From: Firmicutes bacterium HGW-Firmicutes-1
Lineage (GTDB): Bacteria > Bacillota > Clostridia > Lachnospirales > Vallitaleaceae
Direction of reading: 5' to 3'
Length of the DNA: 64,000 bases
Assembly: GCA_002841625.1 (NCBI GenBank)
Contig: PHAG01000005.1
Coordinates: forward strand, 62,001-126,000
A program made the translations under genes and the position numbers. The notes beneath the pieces are model-generated. The model saw nothing but the letters and a program-made list of their open reading frames with translations. It did not search any database and was not told where the DNA came from. Shown in pieces: positions 51,592 through 59,752 of this stretch (its first letter is position 1; each line of letters opens with the position of its first letter).

Positions 51592-52278
51592 ATGATACGG
51601 TTTGAAAACGTTACAAAAGTTTATCCCAATGGAGTGAAGGCTTTAGATGACATCACTTTAGAAATAGAAAAGGGTGAATTTGTATTTATCGTAGGCAATA
51701 GCGGTTCGGGGAAGACAACCTTGATTAAGCTTCTTATGAAGGAATTAGATGCAACGGATGGTAAATTATATATTGATGAACAAGACGTCACCCATGTTAA
51801 ACATAGTAAAGTACCAAAGATAAGAAGAAAAATGGGTGTTGTATTTCAAGACTTTAGATTGTTAAACAAAATGACGGTGTACAACAATGTGGCATTTGCC
51901 TTGAAAATCACAGAGACGTCTACTAGAAAAATTAGACGGTCCGTTCCTATGGTATTATCAATGGTTGGATTATCTAAGAAATCTGATCGGTTTCCACATG
52001 AGCTTTCAGGTGGTGAACAACAAAGGGCAGCCTTAGCTAGAGCCATTATTAATAATCCGCAGATTTTATTATGTGATGAGCCAACAGGAAATCTAGATCC
52101 AAAAACTTCGTGGGAAATAATGAAACTCCTATTAGATATAAATATGAGAGGTACCACAGTAGTAGTAGTAACACATAATAGAGAAGTAGTAAATGCAATG
52201 AAGAAAAGAGTAATTACGATTAAGGCAGGAACAGTAGCTAAAGATATTCAAAAGGGGGATTATGGTTATGAAGATTAA
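51592..52278 (+). CDS. ftsE: Cell division ATP-binding protein FtsE
   Basis: FtsE is the ATPase of the FtsEX complex, which relays the state of the cell division or elongation machinery to peptidoglycan hydrolases. At 228 residues it has the usual length. Walker A GNSGSGKTT (35-43), the FtsE-type VVFQDFRLL Q-loop, signature LSGGE (138-142) and Walker B ILLCDEP (158-164) are intact. GATAGGAGGCAGGC precedes the start. It overlaps ftsX by 11 bp, and an M23 hydrolase gene follows. Confidence 0.95.
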   Translation: MIRFENVTKVYPNGVKALDDITLEIEKGEFVFIVGNSGSGKTTLIKLLMKELDATDGKLYIDEQDVTHVKHSKVPKIRRKMGVVFQDFRLLNKMTVYNNVAFALKITETSTRKIRRSVPMVLSMVGLSKKSDRFPHELSGGEQQRAALARAIINNPQILLCDEPTGNLDPKTSWEIMKLLLDINMRGTTVVVVTHNREVVNAMKKRVITIKAGTVAKDIQKGDYGYED

Positions 52279-53176
52279 AACTTTTGGATATTGTGTTGAG
52301 CAAGGAGTAATTAATTTATACAAGAACAGACTAATGACATTAGCTTCCATCGGGACAATCAGTGCATGTATTTTAATTATTGGAATTTTCTATTCTATTA
52401 TTTCAAATGTTGATTTTATGGTTAATGAAATTCAAAACAACATCGGAGTATCCGTATTTTTCGAAGACGGAATAACACAAGAACGTATTGATGAGTTAAA
52501 AACTATTATCGGACAACGCGAAGAAGTATATTCGATTACATATATTAGTGCTGAGGAAGCTTGGGAAGGCTTTAAAGCAGATTATTTTAAAGGTAGAGAG
52601 CAATTATTGGCAGGCTTTGAAAATGAAAATCCATTGAAGGATTCAGCATCTTTACAAGTGTTTTTAAATGATATTAGCAAACAAGCAAGCTTGGTTACTT
52701 ATTTAGATACACTTCCTGACGTAAGTCATATTAGAGAGGATCGTCAAGTTACGAATGTGATAAAGAGCATAAGTGATTTAATTAAATATTTTAGTATTGC
52801 ACTTGTAGCAATTTTGATTATTATTTCTGTCTTTCTTATTTCTAACACGGTAAGGCTTACGATTGAGTTGAGAAAACGAGAAATCAATATTATGAAATAT
52901 GTTGGAGCTACCGATACTTTTATTAGAGGTCCCTTTGTGATTGAAGGTGCGGTGATTGGACTTGTTGGATCTATCATACCGTTAGGAATCATTTTTTATT
53001 TTTACACAGATATTATTTCTAGAATATTGCAAAAATACATTTTACTAGATGATTATTTGCTTTTTATGCCAGTTAGTGCCATATTTGTACGACTTGTTCC
53101 GTTGTCAATTTTAATAGGCGCAGGAATTGGGGTTGTAGGAAGTATGATGACCATTCATAAGCATTTAAAAGTGTAA
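52268..53176 (+). CDS. ftsX: Cell division protein FtsX
   Basis: FtsX is the membrane half of FtsEX. This one is about 302 residues. One N-terminal helix (about 22-44: LASIGTISACILIIGIFYSI) precedes a large extracellular loop (about 45-160) that contacts wall hydrolases, with NNIGVSVFFEDGIT at its start. Three C-terminal helices (about 172-295) include the FtsX core ELRKREINIMKYVGATDTFI. I chose ATG 52268 because GGGGG lies about 9 bp before it; ATG 52262 is too close to it. The M23 hydrolase gene starts 17 bp after its stop. Confidence 0.94.
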   Translation: MKIKTFGYCVEQGVINLYKNRLMTLASIGTISACILIIGIFYSIISNVDFMVNEIQNNIGVSVFFEDGITQERIDELKTIIGQREEVYSITYISAEEAWEGFKADYFKGREQLLAGFENENPLKDSASLQVFLNDISKQASLVTYLDTLPDVSHIREDRQVTNVIKSISDLIKYFSIALVAILIIISVFLISNTVRLTIELRKREINIMKYVGATDTFIRGPFVIEGAVIGLVGSIIPLGIIFYFYTDIISRILQKYILLDDYLLFMPVSAIFVRLVPLSILIGAGIGVVGSMMTIHKHLKV

Positions 53177-53193
53177 GGACAGGGAGGGAATCT

Positions 53194-54324
53194 ATGAAAC
53201 GAGTTATCAAACACATAATAGCGCTTTTATTCGTATTTATATTACTTACTGTTAATTTATTTGCGACTACATTAGATGAATTAGAAGATAAAAAAGATGA
53301 TATTGAAAATAGTATACAAGAGGGAAAAGAGGAGCTTGAGCATAAAGAGGCCTCGTTAGAGGAACTAAATGCAAGCCTAGAAAAGATTAATACTGAGCTA
53401 CAACAAACTTCATTAATTGTTGAAGGTTTTGAAACACAACTCGTTGCGAAGCAGACACAAATTGAGGAAGAACAAAAAAGGTTGGACCAAGCTATTTTGG
53501 ATCAAGAAAAGTACAAGACACAAGCGATCGAACGTATCAAAGTTATGTATGAATATGGTGATTCTGGCTATATTGATGTATTAATTGAATCAAAGAATAT
53601 AACTGATTTTTTTACTCGTTTAGAATATTTAAATGAAATAGTTGAATATGATGATCAAATGTTTGAGAAGCTAGCACAGATTGAATTAGAAATTCAAACA
53701 ACAAAAGCAAAGCTAGTTACTGAACATGCAGAATTAGAACACTTAAAGGCAGAAGCAGAACTACATAAAAATTCACTAGAAGCTTTGGTTTCGCAACAAA
53801 ATGCACTTATGAAGACGATAGAAAATGATAAAGAATTGCTGTTACAACAACTTGATGAGTGGAAAAAAGCGGAAGCAGAACTTGATCAACTCATTATTAA
53901 AAAGCTAAACGAAAGTAATTTAAAATATGCTGGTGGTGAACTAAGTTGGCCAGTTGGAGGCCATTATTACATATCCTCTTACTTTGCTACAAGAATACAT
54001 CCCATATATGGGTATGTTGAATCGCACACGGGACTAGATATTCCAGCCCCTTATGGAACGAATGTTACCGCAGCTGCAAATGGAGTTGTTATTTCTTCAA
54101 GATGGAGCAATTCCTATGGAAATGTAATCGTTATTGACCATGGTAGTGGATATGCTACTTTATATGCTCATAATTCGAAACGTTTGGTTAGCGAAGGAGA
54201 TACTGTCACGAGAGGTCAAGTGATTGCTAACATTGGTAGTACTGGCTGGTCAACAGGAAATCATCTCCATTTTGGTGTTCAGGTGGGTGGTAAATGGGTC
54301 AACCCATTAGATTATTTTGAATAG
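53194..54324 (+). CDS. EnvC-like murein hydrolase (M23 peptidase) with long coiled coil
   Basis: This 376-residue exported protein has a signal peptide (1-24). It has two coiled-coil stretches (about 26-118 and 150-240) flanking MYEYGDSGYIDVLIESKNI, and an M23/LytM domain (about 250-376). The metal ligands look intact: His278 and Asp282 in HTGLDIPAP, His326 in YAH, and His357 plus His359 in HLHF. It could therefore cleave wall cross-links itself, unlike catalytically dead EnvC. The coiled coil and position right after ftsEX make it the likely FtsEX-controlled hydrolase, similar in role to PcsB, CwlO or EnvC. GACAGGGAGGG precedes the start. Confidence 0.92.
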   Translation: MKRVIKHIIALLFVFILLTVNLFATTLDELEDKKDDIENSIQEGKEELEHKEASLEELNASLEKINTELQQTSLIVEGFETQLVAKQTQIEEEQKRLDQAILDQEKYKTQAIERIKVMYEYGDSGYIDVLIESKNITDFFTRLEYLNEIVEYDDQMFEKLAQIELEIQTTKAKLVTEHAELEHLKAEAELHKNSLEALVSQQNALMKTIENDKELLLQQLDEWKKAEAELDQLIIKKLNESNLKYAGGELSWPVGGHYYISSYFATRIHPIYGYVESHTGLDIPAPYGTNVTAAANGVVISSRWSNSYGNVIVIDHGSGYATLYAHNSKRLVSEGDTVTRGQVIANIGSTGWSTGNHLHFGVQVGGKWVNPLDYFE

Positions 54325-54351
54325 TAAAGACTTTATAATATTGTGGCATTC

Positions 54352-54390
54352 AAACAATCAACGGAGTTCTTTGCGTTGATTGTTTTTGTT
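54352..54390 (+). terminator. Rho-independent terminator after the M23 hydrolase gene
   Basis: AAACAATCAACG (54352-54363) and CGTTGATTGTTT (54374-54385) form a perfect 12-bp stem with a 10-nt loop; TTGTTTT follows. Confidence 0.93.
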
Positions 54391-54414
54391 TTACACTAAA
54401 AAAGTTATCAATTT

Positions 54415-54473
54415 GCAATTGGAAAAGCGGCAGAAGTGTAACGAGGGTTTTAACTCGAGCAGCCTATTTATTA
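54415..54473. repeat. Diverged single copy of the 85-bp repeat family
   Basis: GCAATTGGAAAAGCGGCAGA (54415-54434) and GTGTAACGAG are shared with the tandem array at 37291. The middle here is GGGTTTTAA flanked by CGAG and CTCG, a perfect inner stem. The distal arm has diverged (GCAGCCTATTTATT). It lies between a terminator and the ctp gene. Confidence 0.82.
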
Positions 54474-54574
54474 AAATGCATTTACATATAATATGGTATA
54501 ATAATAAAACGAGAAAAATAAAATGATATAAGTATGGTGCGTCGGCCACTATCTTGTTAAGTGAGGAGAATAAA

Positions 54575-55786
54575 ATGAACAAAAGAGCTTATTTATATGG
54601 TATGATGACGGGTGTTTTATTAATGGGGATATTATGGGTTGTTGTTTTAGGAGTAACTAAAATAAACAACAATATTCCAAGTGTGCTTGATGCAGTTGAT
54701 GAGAAGGAATATGAAGATTTAACGGATAAGCTTGAGGACATTGATAAAGTCTTAGAATCAAAGTATTATGAAGAATACGATAATGATGCGTTAATAGAAG
54801 CAGCATACGAAGGATATGTAAGTGGAATAGGGGATCCGTACACCAGCTATTTTTCTAAAGAACAGTTTAATTTGTTTTTAGAGGATTCAGCTGGGAGCTA
54901 TGAAGGAATTGGTGTCGTGGTTACTTTTGGAGAAAATGGAGAAGATATTGAGGTGCTTTCACCTTTTGCAGGATCTCCTGGCGAGAAGGCTGGTGTACAT
55001 CAAGGAGATCGTATTTTAAAGGTAGACGGTGCAGAAATATCCGGTATGACGTTAGAGGAAGCGGTAAAGTTGATCAAGGGACCTAAAGGTTCTACAGTTG
55101 TTTTGTCAGTTTACAGAAAGCAAGATGATAAGATATTAGACCTTAGTATAGTCAGAGATGTAATTAATATGGAAACAGTAGCTTACGAAATGCTTGAGGG
55201 TGATATTGGATATATGAATATAAGTGGTTTTCAAGAAGTTACTTATGATCAATTTATGGTGGCGTTTCAAGCTTTAGAAGAACAAGATCAAAAAGGAATG
55301 ATTATTGATTTGAGAAATAATCCAGGTGGTCTTGTTTATATTGTTTCTCAAATCGCAGATGAATTGTTGAAGGAAGGACTAATTGTATACACTGAAGATA
55401 AAGATGGAAAGAGAGAAGAAATTTTCTCTGATAAAGAGCATCAATTTAGTAAGCCACTCGTTATTCTTGTGAATGAATACAGTGCAAGTGCCTCCGAAAT
55501 ATTGGCAGGAGCTGTAAAAGATCATAAAGCTGGAAAAATAGTTGGAACAAAGACCTTTGGAAAAGGCTTAGTGCAAGGTTCCTATCAATTGGATGATGGT
55601 TCAGCAATTAAGGTTACTATTGCTAAATACTTCACTCCAGCAGGTAATTACATTCATAAAATAGGGATTCAACCTGACGTAGAAGTTAAGTTGCCGGATG
55701 ATATTAAAAATAAATTTAAAATTGATAGAGATAAAGATACACAACTCATTAAAGCGATAGAAGTTATGAAAGGATTGTACAAATAA
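54575..55786 (+). CDS. S41 family C-terminal processing peptidase (CtpA/CtpB-like)
   Basis: This serine protease of about 403 residues has an N-terminal membrane anchor (about 6-30) and lies outside the membrane. A helical lead-in (45-100) is followed by a PDZ domain (about 108-192, with GIGVVV and AGVHQGDRILKVDG). The S41 catalytic core (about 200-400) has Ser305 in YSASASEI and Lys330 in FGKG, followed by the conserved Gln334. Families of this kind trim C-termini of exported proteins; CtpB triggers sporulation signalling in Bacillus. ATG 54575 has GAGGAG (54563-54568) upstream. Gene order ftsEX-hydrolase-ctp-PDZ protein parallels Bacillus. Confidence 0.94.
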   Translation: MNKRAYLYGMMTGVLLMGILWVVVLGVTKINNNIPSVLDAVDEKEYEDLTDKLEDIDKVLESKYYEEYDNDALIEAAYEGYVSGIGDPYTSYFSKEQFNLFLEDSAGSYEGIGVVVTFGENGEDIEVLSPFAGSPGEKAGVHQGDRILKVDGAEISGMTLEEAVKLIKGPKGSTVVLSVYRKQDDKILDLSIVRDVINMETVAYEMLEGDIGYMNISGFQEVTYDQFMVAFQALEEQDQKGMIIDLRNNPGGLVYIVSQIADELLKEGLIVYTEDKDGKREEIFSDKEHQFSKPLVILVNEYSASASEILAGAVKDHKAGKIVGTKTFGKGLVQGSYQLDDGSAIKVTIAKYFTPAGNYIHKIGIQPDVEVKLPDDIKNKFKIDRDKDTQLIKAIEVMKGLYK

Positions 55787-55832
55787 GAAGTAAAGGTGCA
55801 TTAAATTATTGGTTACAATGGGGGGACAGAGT

Positions 55833-57092
55833 ATGAATCAGCTATTAGAGATTATTCATATTACGTTAATTGCCATTTCTAAATCAGTTTATAATTATTG
55901 GTTTTTGATGGTGGTTTGGACTGTGTATTTTCTAATAAGAAAAATCTACAATACAAACATATATAATATAGAAAACGCTAAGTCGCCTATTGGTTCACTC
56001 ATTGAATCTGTGCTTCAAGGTATACTAGTAGGGATCATTGGAAGTTTAATCATTATATTAACAGGTTTGCCTGTTAATTCTACAGTATATATAATTTATT
56101 TATTGCCTATATCATTAGCGCTGTCCTTAATTCAGGTAAGGTATTTATGTATATCTTATTCTGCAGCAGTTATGGGCCTTTTGGCGTTAATATTGAATGG
56201 GCAAATCATATTTGGATATGCATTACCAAATATGAATATGAATGTATCGGGATTAATTACACTAGTTGGTATTCTTCATTTAATGGAGAGCCTATTAATC
56301 TATTTTGTTGGTGCAGATGATTGCATGCCTATCATTTGTAAAAAAGAAGGTAAGATTATTCAAGGGCACATCCTTCAAAAATATTGGCCAATACCTCTAG
56401 CGATACTATTTGTTACAGCAGGAGAAGCATCTGGAAACGTGATCCAAATGCCTGATTGGTGGCCACTACTGAAGCCCTCTAATCCATTATTGAACTCATT
56501 GTTTTTTGGTCTAATGCCCTTTGTGGGTATTCTTGGATATAGCACGGTAACCTTTTCTGAACAACCAGAAAAGAGAGCTAAGAAAACAGGGATTATGTTA
56601 TTTTTATATAGCATGCTGATTATTGCAATAGCAGTTTTAGGGAAAGAAGACAGGGTACTAATGGTAATTGGGTTGGTTTTAATGGCAGCCCTACATGAAG
56701 CAATTATGCTTCTTGAACAAAGACATGAAAAACGGCATGAACCAATCTACACAGTACCAGATCGAGGTATCAGAATTATGAGTATCATCCAAGGAGGTAT
56801 TGCTGAAAAGGTTGGAATGAAAAAAGGGCAAATTATCAAAAAGATTAATGACTTGGAAGTTGTGAATGCGCAGCACTTTAAAGAGTTGATGGATAATAAA
56901 TGGACATTTATGTGGATAGAGACGGAAAATTTTAATAGAGAGTTGAATACTCATGAGATAAAGGCGTATCCGGCTGGACTTGATAATCTTGGGATTAAGA
57001 TATTGCCGGAGAATCCGAGGGTGTTGTTTAAGTATGAGAGTTTGAAGAAGGTTGGAGTGCTTGATTTGCTTAGGTATAGAAAGCGGAGGTAA
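55833..57092 (+). CDS. PDZ-domain membrane protein, MinJ-like
   Basis: This protein of about 419 residues has about eight membrane helices in its N-terminal two thirds (LLEIIHITLIAISKSVYNYW onward). A cytosolic PDZ-like domain (about 300-385) follows, with GIRIMSIIQGGIAEKVGMKK and GQIIKKINDLEVVN. This is the architecture of MinJ, the Bacillus division-site topological factor that also sits next to ctpB and ftsEX. Sequence identity to MinJ cannot be measured here, so the role is inferred from domain order and neighbourhood. GGGGGACAG lies 6-12 bp before ATG 55833; an upstream TTG frame is rejected. Confidence 0.72.
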   Translation: MNQLLEIIHITLIAISKSVYNYWFLMVVWTVYFLIRKIYNTNIYNIENAKSPIGSLIESVLQGILVGIIGSLIIILTGLPVNSTVYIIYLLPISLALSLIQVRYLCISYSAAVMGLLALILNGQIIFGYALPNMNMNVSGLITLVGILHLMESLLIYFVGADDCMPIICKKEGKIIQGHILQKYWPIPLAILFVTAGEASGNVIQMPDWWPLLKPSNPLLNSLFFGLMPFVGILGYSTVTFSEQPEKRAKKTGIMLFLYSMLIIAIAVLGKEDRVLMVIGLVLMAALHEAIMLLEQRHEKRHEPIYTVPDRGIRIMSIIQGGIAEKVGMKKGQIIKKINDLEVVNAQHFKELMDNKWTFMWIETENFNRELNTHEIKAYPAGLDNLGIKILPENPRVLFKYESLKKVGVLDLLRYRKRR

Positions 57093-57121
57093 AAGTTCGT
57101 AGGATAGAAGATTGGGTTGTC

Positions 57122-57295
57122 GATAAAAAGGCGATGTAGTAGAATGTAAGACAGTCAACAAAGAGGTTATACTAAGTGTTTTTTTCGCTCCAACCCGCGT
57201 CCATGCGGGTTAAGTCACGCCGTTCCGCATCCTGCTCCACTAACAAACACATAGTATAACCTCTTTGTCTCTACCGATGGTAGAGCCTTTTTATC
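57122..57295. repeat. 174-bp long inverted-repeat element with a GC-rich core
   Basis: Outer arms GATAAAAAGGC (57122-57132) and GCCTTTTTATC (57285-57295) are perfect complements. Inner arms 57158-57181 and 57245-57268 match over 24 bp with one mismatch. Between them lies a core of about 63 bp that is strikingly GC-rich for this genome, with its own hairpin AACCCGC-GTCCAT-GCGGGTT (57192-57211). The element could be a MITE-like repeat or a strongly folded RNA. It carries no open frame of note. Its right part doubles as a terminator (57269-57293). Confidence 0.85.
57269..57293 (+). terminator. Terminator hairpin at the right end of the inverted-repeat element
   Basis: CTCTACC (57269-57275) and GGTAGAG (57279-57285) form a seven-base-pair stem with a GAT loop, followed by CCTTTTTAT. 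Confidence 0.65.
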
Positions 57296-57357
57296 TCTGT
57301 AATGAAGAAGTATAGTTTGCCGATCATTTTAGGATTTTAAAAGGTTTTAGGATTTCA

Positions 57358-57477
57358 CCCCACAGTGTTACTTACTATTTCGTTAAATCGCTATCCTTCT
57401 TTAAGACATTGTTCAATATAATTACGCTCTTCAAGGTTGAGGTTCTTACGGTTGCCACTAGTTATTTGTTCTTGCAT
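57358..57477 (-). pseudogene. Remnant of an IS30-family transposase gene (N-terminal fragment)
   Basis: Reading the minus strand from ATG 57477, behind a good AAGGAG site, gives MQEQITSGNRKNLNLEERNY followed by IEQCLKEG and then a TAG stop (57393-57391). After the stop the same frame continues with RFNEIV before another stop. LNLEERNYIEQCLKEG is the helix-turn-helix start of IS30-family transposases (usually LTLEERxYIExxLxxG). Everything C-terminal, including the DDE catalytic domain, is missing. It is an insertion-sequence relic between the PDZ gene and uvrB. The rest of the gap to 57618 shows nothing else I can name. Confidence 0.7.
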
Positions 57478-57618
57478 ATGAACTCCTTCCTAGCGCAGGC
57501 AGGCAACTTAACCTTTGTTATACTAGAAATGTGTGCAAGACTTAATGTCACTTTTGCTATTCTGAACCAGACATTAATGGTTTTCATTTAAATGATTGAT
57601 GTACATAATTTTGAATTT

Positions 57619-57632
57619 GGAACATATGTTTG
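57619..57632 (+). promoter_or_regulatory. LexA (SOS) box upstream of uvrB
   Basis: GGAACATATGTTTG (57619-57632) matches the Gram-positive LexA/DinR consensus CGAAC-n4-GTTCG except at the first base and one base of the right arm. It overlaps the -35 element of the uvrB promoter, where a repressor would block RNA polymerase. Confidence 0.82.
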
Positions 57633-57657
57633 CATTTGTGAAATTTTGTGATATAAT
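57629..57657 (+). promoter_or_regulatory. uvrBA promoter
   Basis: TTTGCA (57629-57634) and TATAAT (57652-57657) are 17 bp apart. The leader to uvrB is about 90 nt. Confidence 0.75.
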
Positions 57658-57751
57658 AATAGGCATAGAAATTAGTATGAATGAACAATCATTGGTGATT
57701 CTGGTTATAGGGAAGTAAATAATGATGTAATCCGAAAGGTAGGGTGATAAA

Positions 57752-59740
57752 ATGGCGGAATTTAATTTGGTAGCGGAATTTGAGCCTACAGGCGATCAAC
57801 CTCAAGCGATTGAGGAATTGGTGGATGGGTTTGAAGCGGGGAATATATATGAAACATTGTTAGGGGTTACAGGATCTGGGAAAACTTTTACTATGGCAAA
57901 TATTATAACGAGGCTTAAGAAGCCTACGTTGATATTAGCACATAATAAGACTTTGGCTGCCCAGCTTTATAGTGAATTTAAAGAGTTTTTCCCGAATAAT
58001 GCAGTAGAGTATTTTGTAAGCTATTATGATTATTATCAACCTGAAGCTTATGTGCCTTCCACGGATACCTTTATTGAGAAGGATTCATCAATAAATGATG
58101 AAATAGATAAGCTTAGGCATTCAGCGACTGCGTCATTATCTGAGAGGGATGATGTTATAATTGTTGCCAGTGTATCGTGTATATATGGGCTTGGTAGTCC
58201 GATTGATTATAAGGAAATGGTGTTGTCCTTAAGACCGGGGATGACTAAGGATCGAGATGCGGTACTTCGTAAATTGGTCGACATTCAATATGATCGAAAT
58301 GATTTGGATTTTTCTAGAAGTACCTTTCGGGTAAGAGGAGATGTTGTTGAAGTGTTTCCGGCTACATCAGATGAGAATGCAATCAGGATTGAATTTTTTG
58401 GGGATGAGATAGAAAGAATTACAGAAATTAATTCATTGACGGGACATGTGCTTCGAGATCTTTCGCATGCAGTTATATTTCCGGCATCTCATTATGTTAC
58501 AGCTCCAGAAAACCTTGATAGAGCAATAAAAGCGATTGAAGAAGAAGCGGTATTAAGAGTAAAGGAATTTAAGGAAGAGGATAAGCTAATTGAAGCTCAA
58601 AGAATAGGTGAGAGAACAGGCTTTGATATAGAAATGTTAAGAGAAACGGGGTTTTGTTCAGGAATAGAAAACTATTCAAGACATTTGACAGGACAAGCAG
58701 AGGGAGCGCCTCCGCATACGTTGATAGACTATTTTCCAAAGGATTTCTTAATGATTGTTGACGAGTCACATATGTCGATACCTCAAATTAGAGGAATGTA
58801 TGCGGGTGACCAAGCAAGAAAACAAAACTTGGTTGATTTTGGTTTTAGGCTTCCATCAGCAAAGGATAATAGACCATTGAATTTTAATGAATTTGAATCT
58901 AAAATAAATCAAATATTATTCGTTTCAGCTACACCAGGACCATATGAAAAAGAACATGAGCAGATGTATGCAGAGCAAATAATTAGACCAACAGGATTGG
59001 TGGATCCACAGGTTGAGGTAAGGCCTGTAAAGGGGCAAATAGATGATTTAATACATGAGGTTAGGAAGGAAATTGAGGAGGGCAGAAAAATATTAATAAC
59101 TACCTTAACCAAGAAAATGTCTGAGGACTTAACGAATTATTTGAAGGAGATAGGAATAAGAGTTAGATATCTTCATTCTGATATTGATACCTTAGAGAGG
59201 ATTGAGATTATACGTGATTTACGCTCTAATATTTTTGATGTGTTAATTGGAATTAACCTTTTAAGAGAAGGCTTAGATATACCGGAAGTTTCTCTTATTG
59301 CCATTTTAGATGCCGATAAGGAAGGCTTTTTGCGTTCTGAAACAGCATTAATTCAAACAATTGGGCGTGCTGCAAGAAATGAACGCGGAAGAGTAATTAT
59401 GTATGCTGATAGAATGACAGGTTCCATGGAGCGTGCCATAGGTGAAACGAATAGGCGTAGGAAAATTCAAGAAGACTATAATATTGAACATGGCATAACA
59501 CCAACGACTATTATCAAAGCAGTAAGAGATATCATTAGAATAAGCAAGGTTTCTGAAGAAAAGAGCAGATATTCCCTTGATAAAGATCCTGAATCCATGA
59601 GTATAGATGAGCTAATGGAATCAATTAAAAAGGTTACAACTGATATGAAAAAAGCAGCAGCTGATTTAGATTTTGAAAAAGCTGCTCAATTTAGAGATGA
59701 ACTTATAAAACTTAAAAAATATTTACAGGAAAACCATTAA
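57752..59740 (+). CDS. uvrB: Excinuclease ABC subunit B
   Basis: UvrB is the damage-verifying helicase-like subunit of nucleotide excision repair. This one has 662 residues, the normal length. Walker A GVTGSGKT (38-45), the beta-hairpin motif [20 protein letters not shown] that clamps the strand, the DESH-type Walker B (IVDESH), helicase motifs VI in QTIGRAARN, and the C-terminal UVR motif (about 625-660, [16 protein letters not shown]) that contacts UvrC are all seen. A LexA box overlaps its promoter. uvrA follows 12 bp downstream. Confidence 0.97.
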   Translation: MAEFNLVAEFEPTGDQPQAIEELVDGFEAGNIYETLLGVTGSGKTFTMANIITRLKKPTLILAHNKTLAAQLYSEFKEFFPNNAVEYFVSYYDYYQPEAYVPSTDTFIEKDSSINDEIDKLRHSATASLSERDDVIIVASVSCIYGLGSPIDYKEMVLSLRPGMTKDRDAVLRKLVDIQYDRNDLDFSRSTFRVRGDVVEVFPATSDENAIRIEFFGDEIERITEINSLTGHVLRDLSHAVIFPASHYVTAPENLDRAIKAIEEEAVLRVKEFKEEDKLIEAQRIGERTGFDIEMLRETGFCSGIENYSRHLTGQAEGAPPHTLIDYFPKDFLMIVDESHMSIPQIRGMYAGDQARKQNLVDFGFRLPSAKDNRPLNFNEFESKINQILFVSATPGPYEKEHEQMYAEQIIRPTGLVDPQVEVRPVKGQIDDLIHEVRKEIEEGRKILITTLTKKMSEDLTNYLKEIGIRVRYLHSDIDTLERIEIIRDLRSNIFDVLIGINLLREGLDIPEVSLIAILDADKEGFLRSETALIQTIGRAARNERGRVIMYADRMTGSMERAIGETNRRRKIQEDYNIEHGITPTTIIKAVRDIIRISKVSEEKSRYSLDKDPESMSIDELMESIKKVTTDMKKAAADLDFEKAAQFRDELIKLKKYLQENH

Positions 59741-59752
59741 TGAGGTGTGAAA

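Noticed and set aside
56691-57161. A 156-codon minus-strand frame over the end of the PDZ protein gene
   Set aside because: It has biased composition typical of a shadow frame and no recognisable motif, while the plus-strand PDZ frame is well supported.
57182-57244. A tRNA, T-box or coding sequence in the GC-rich core of the 174-bp element
   Set aside because: It is too short, has no cloverleaf, no T-box sequence and no meaningful frame.
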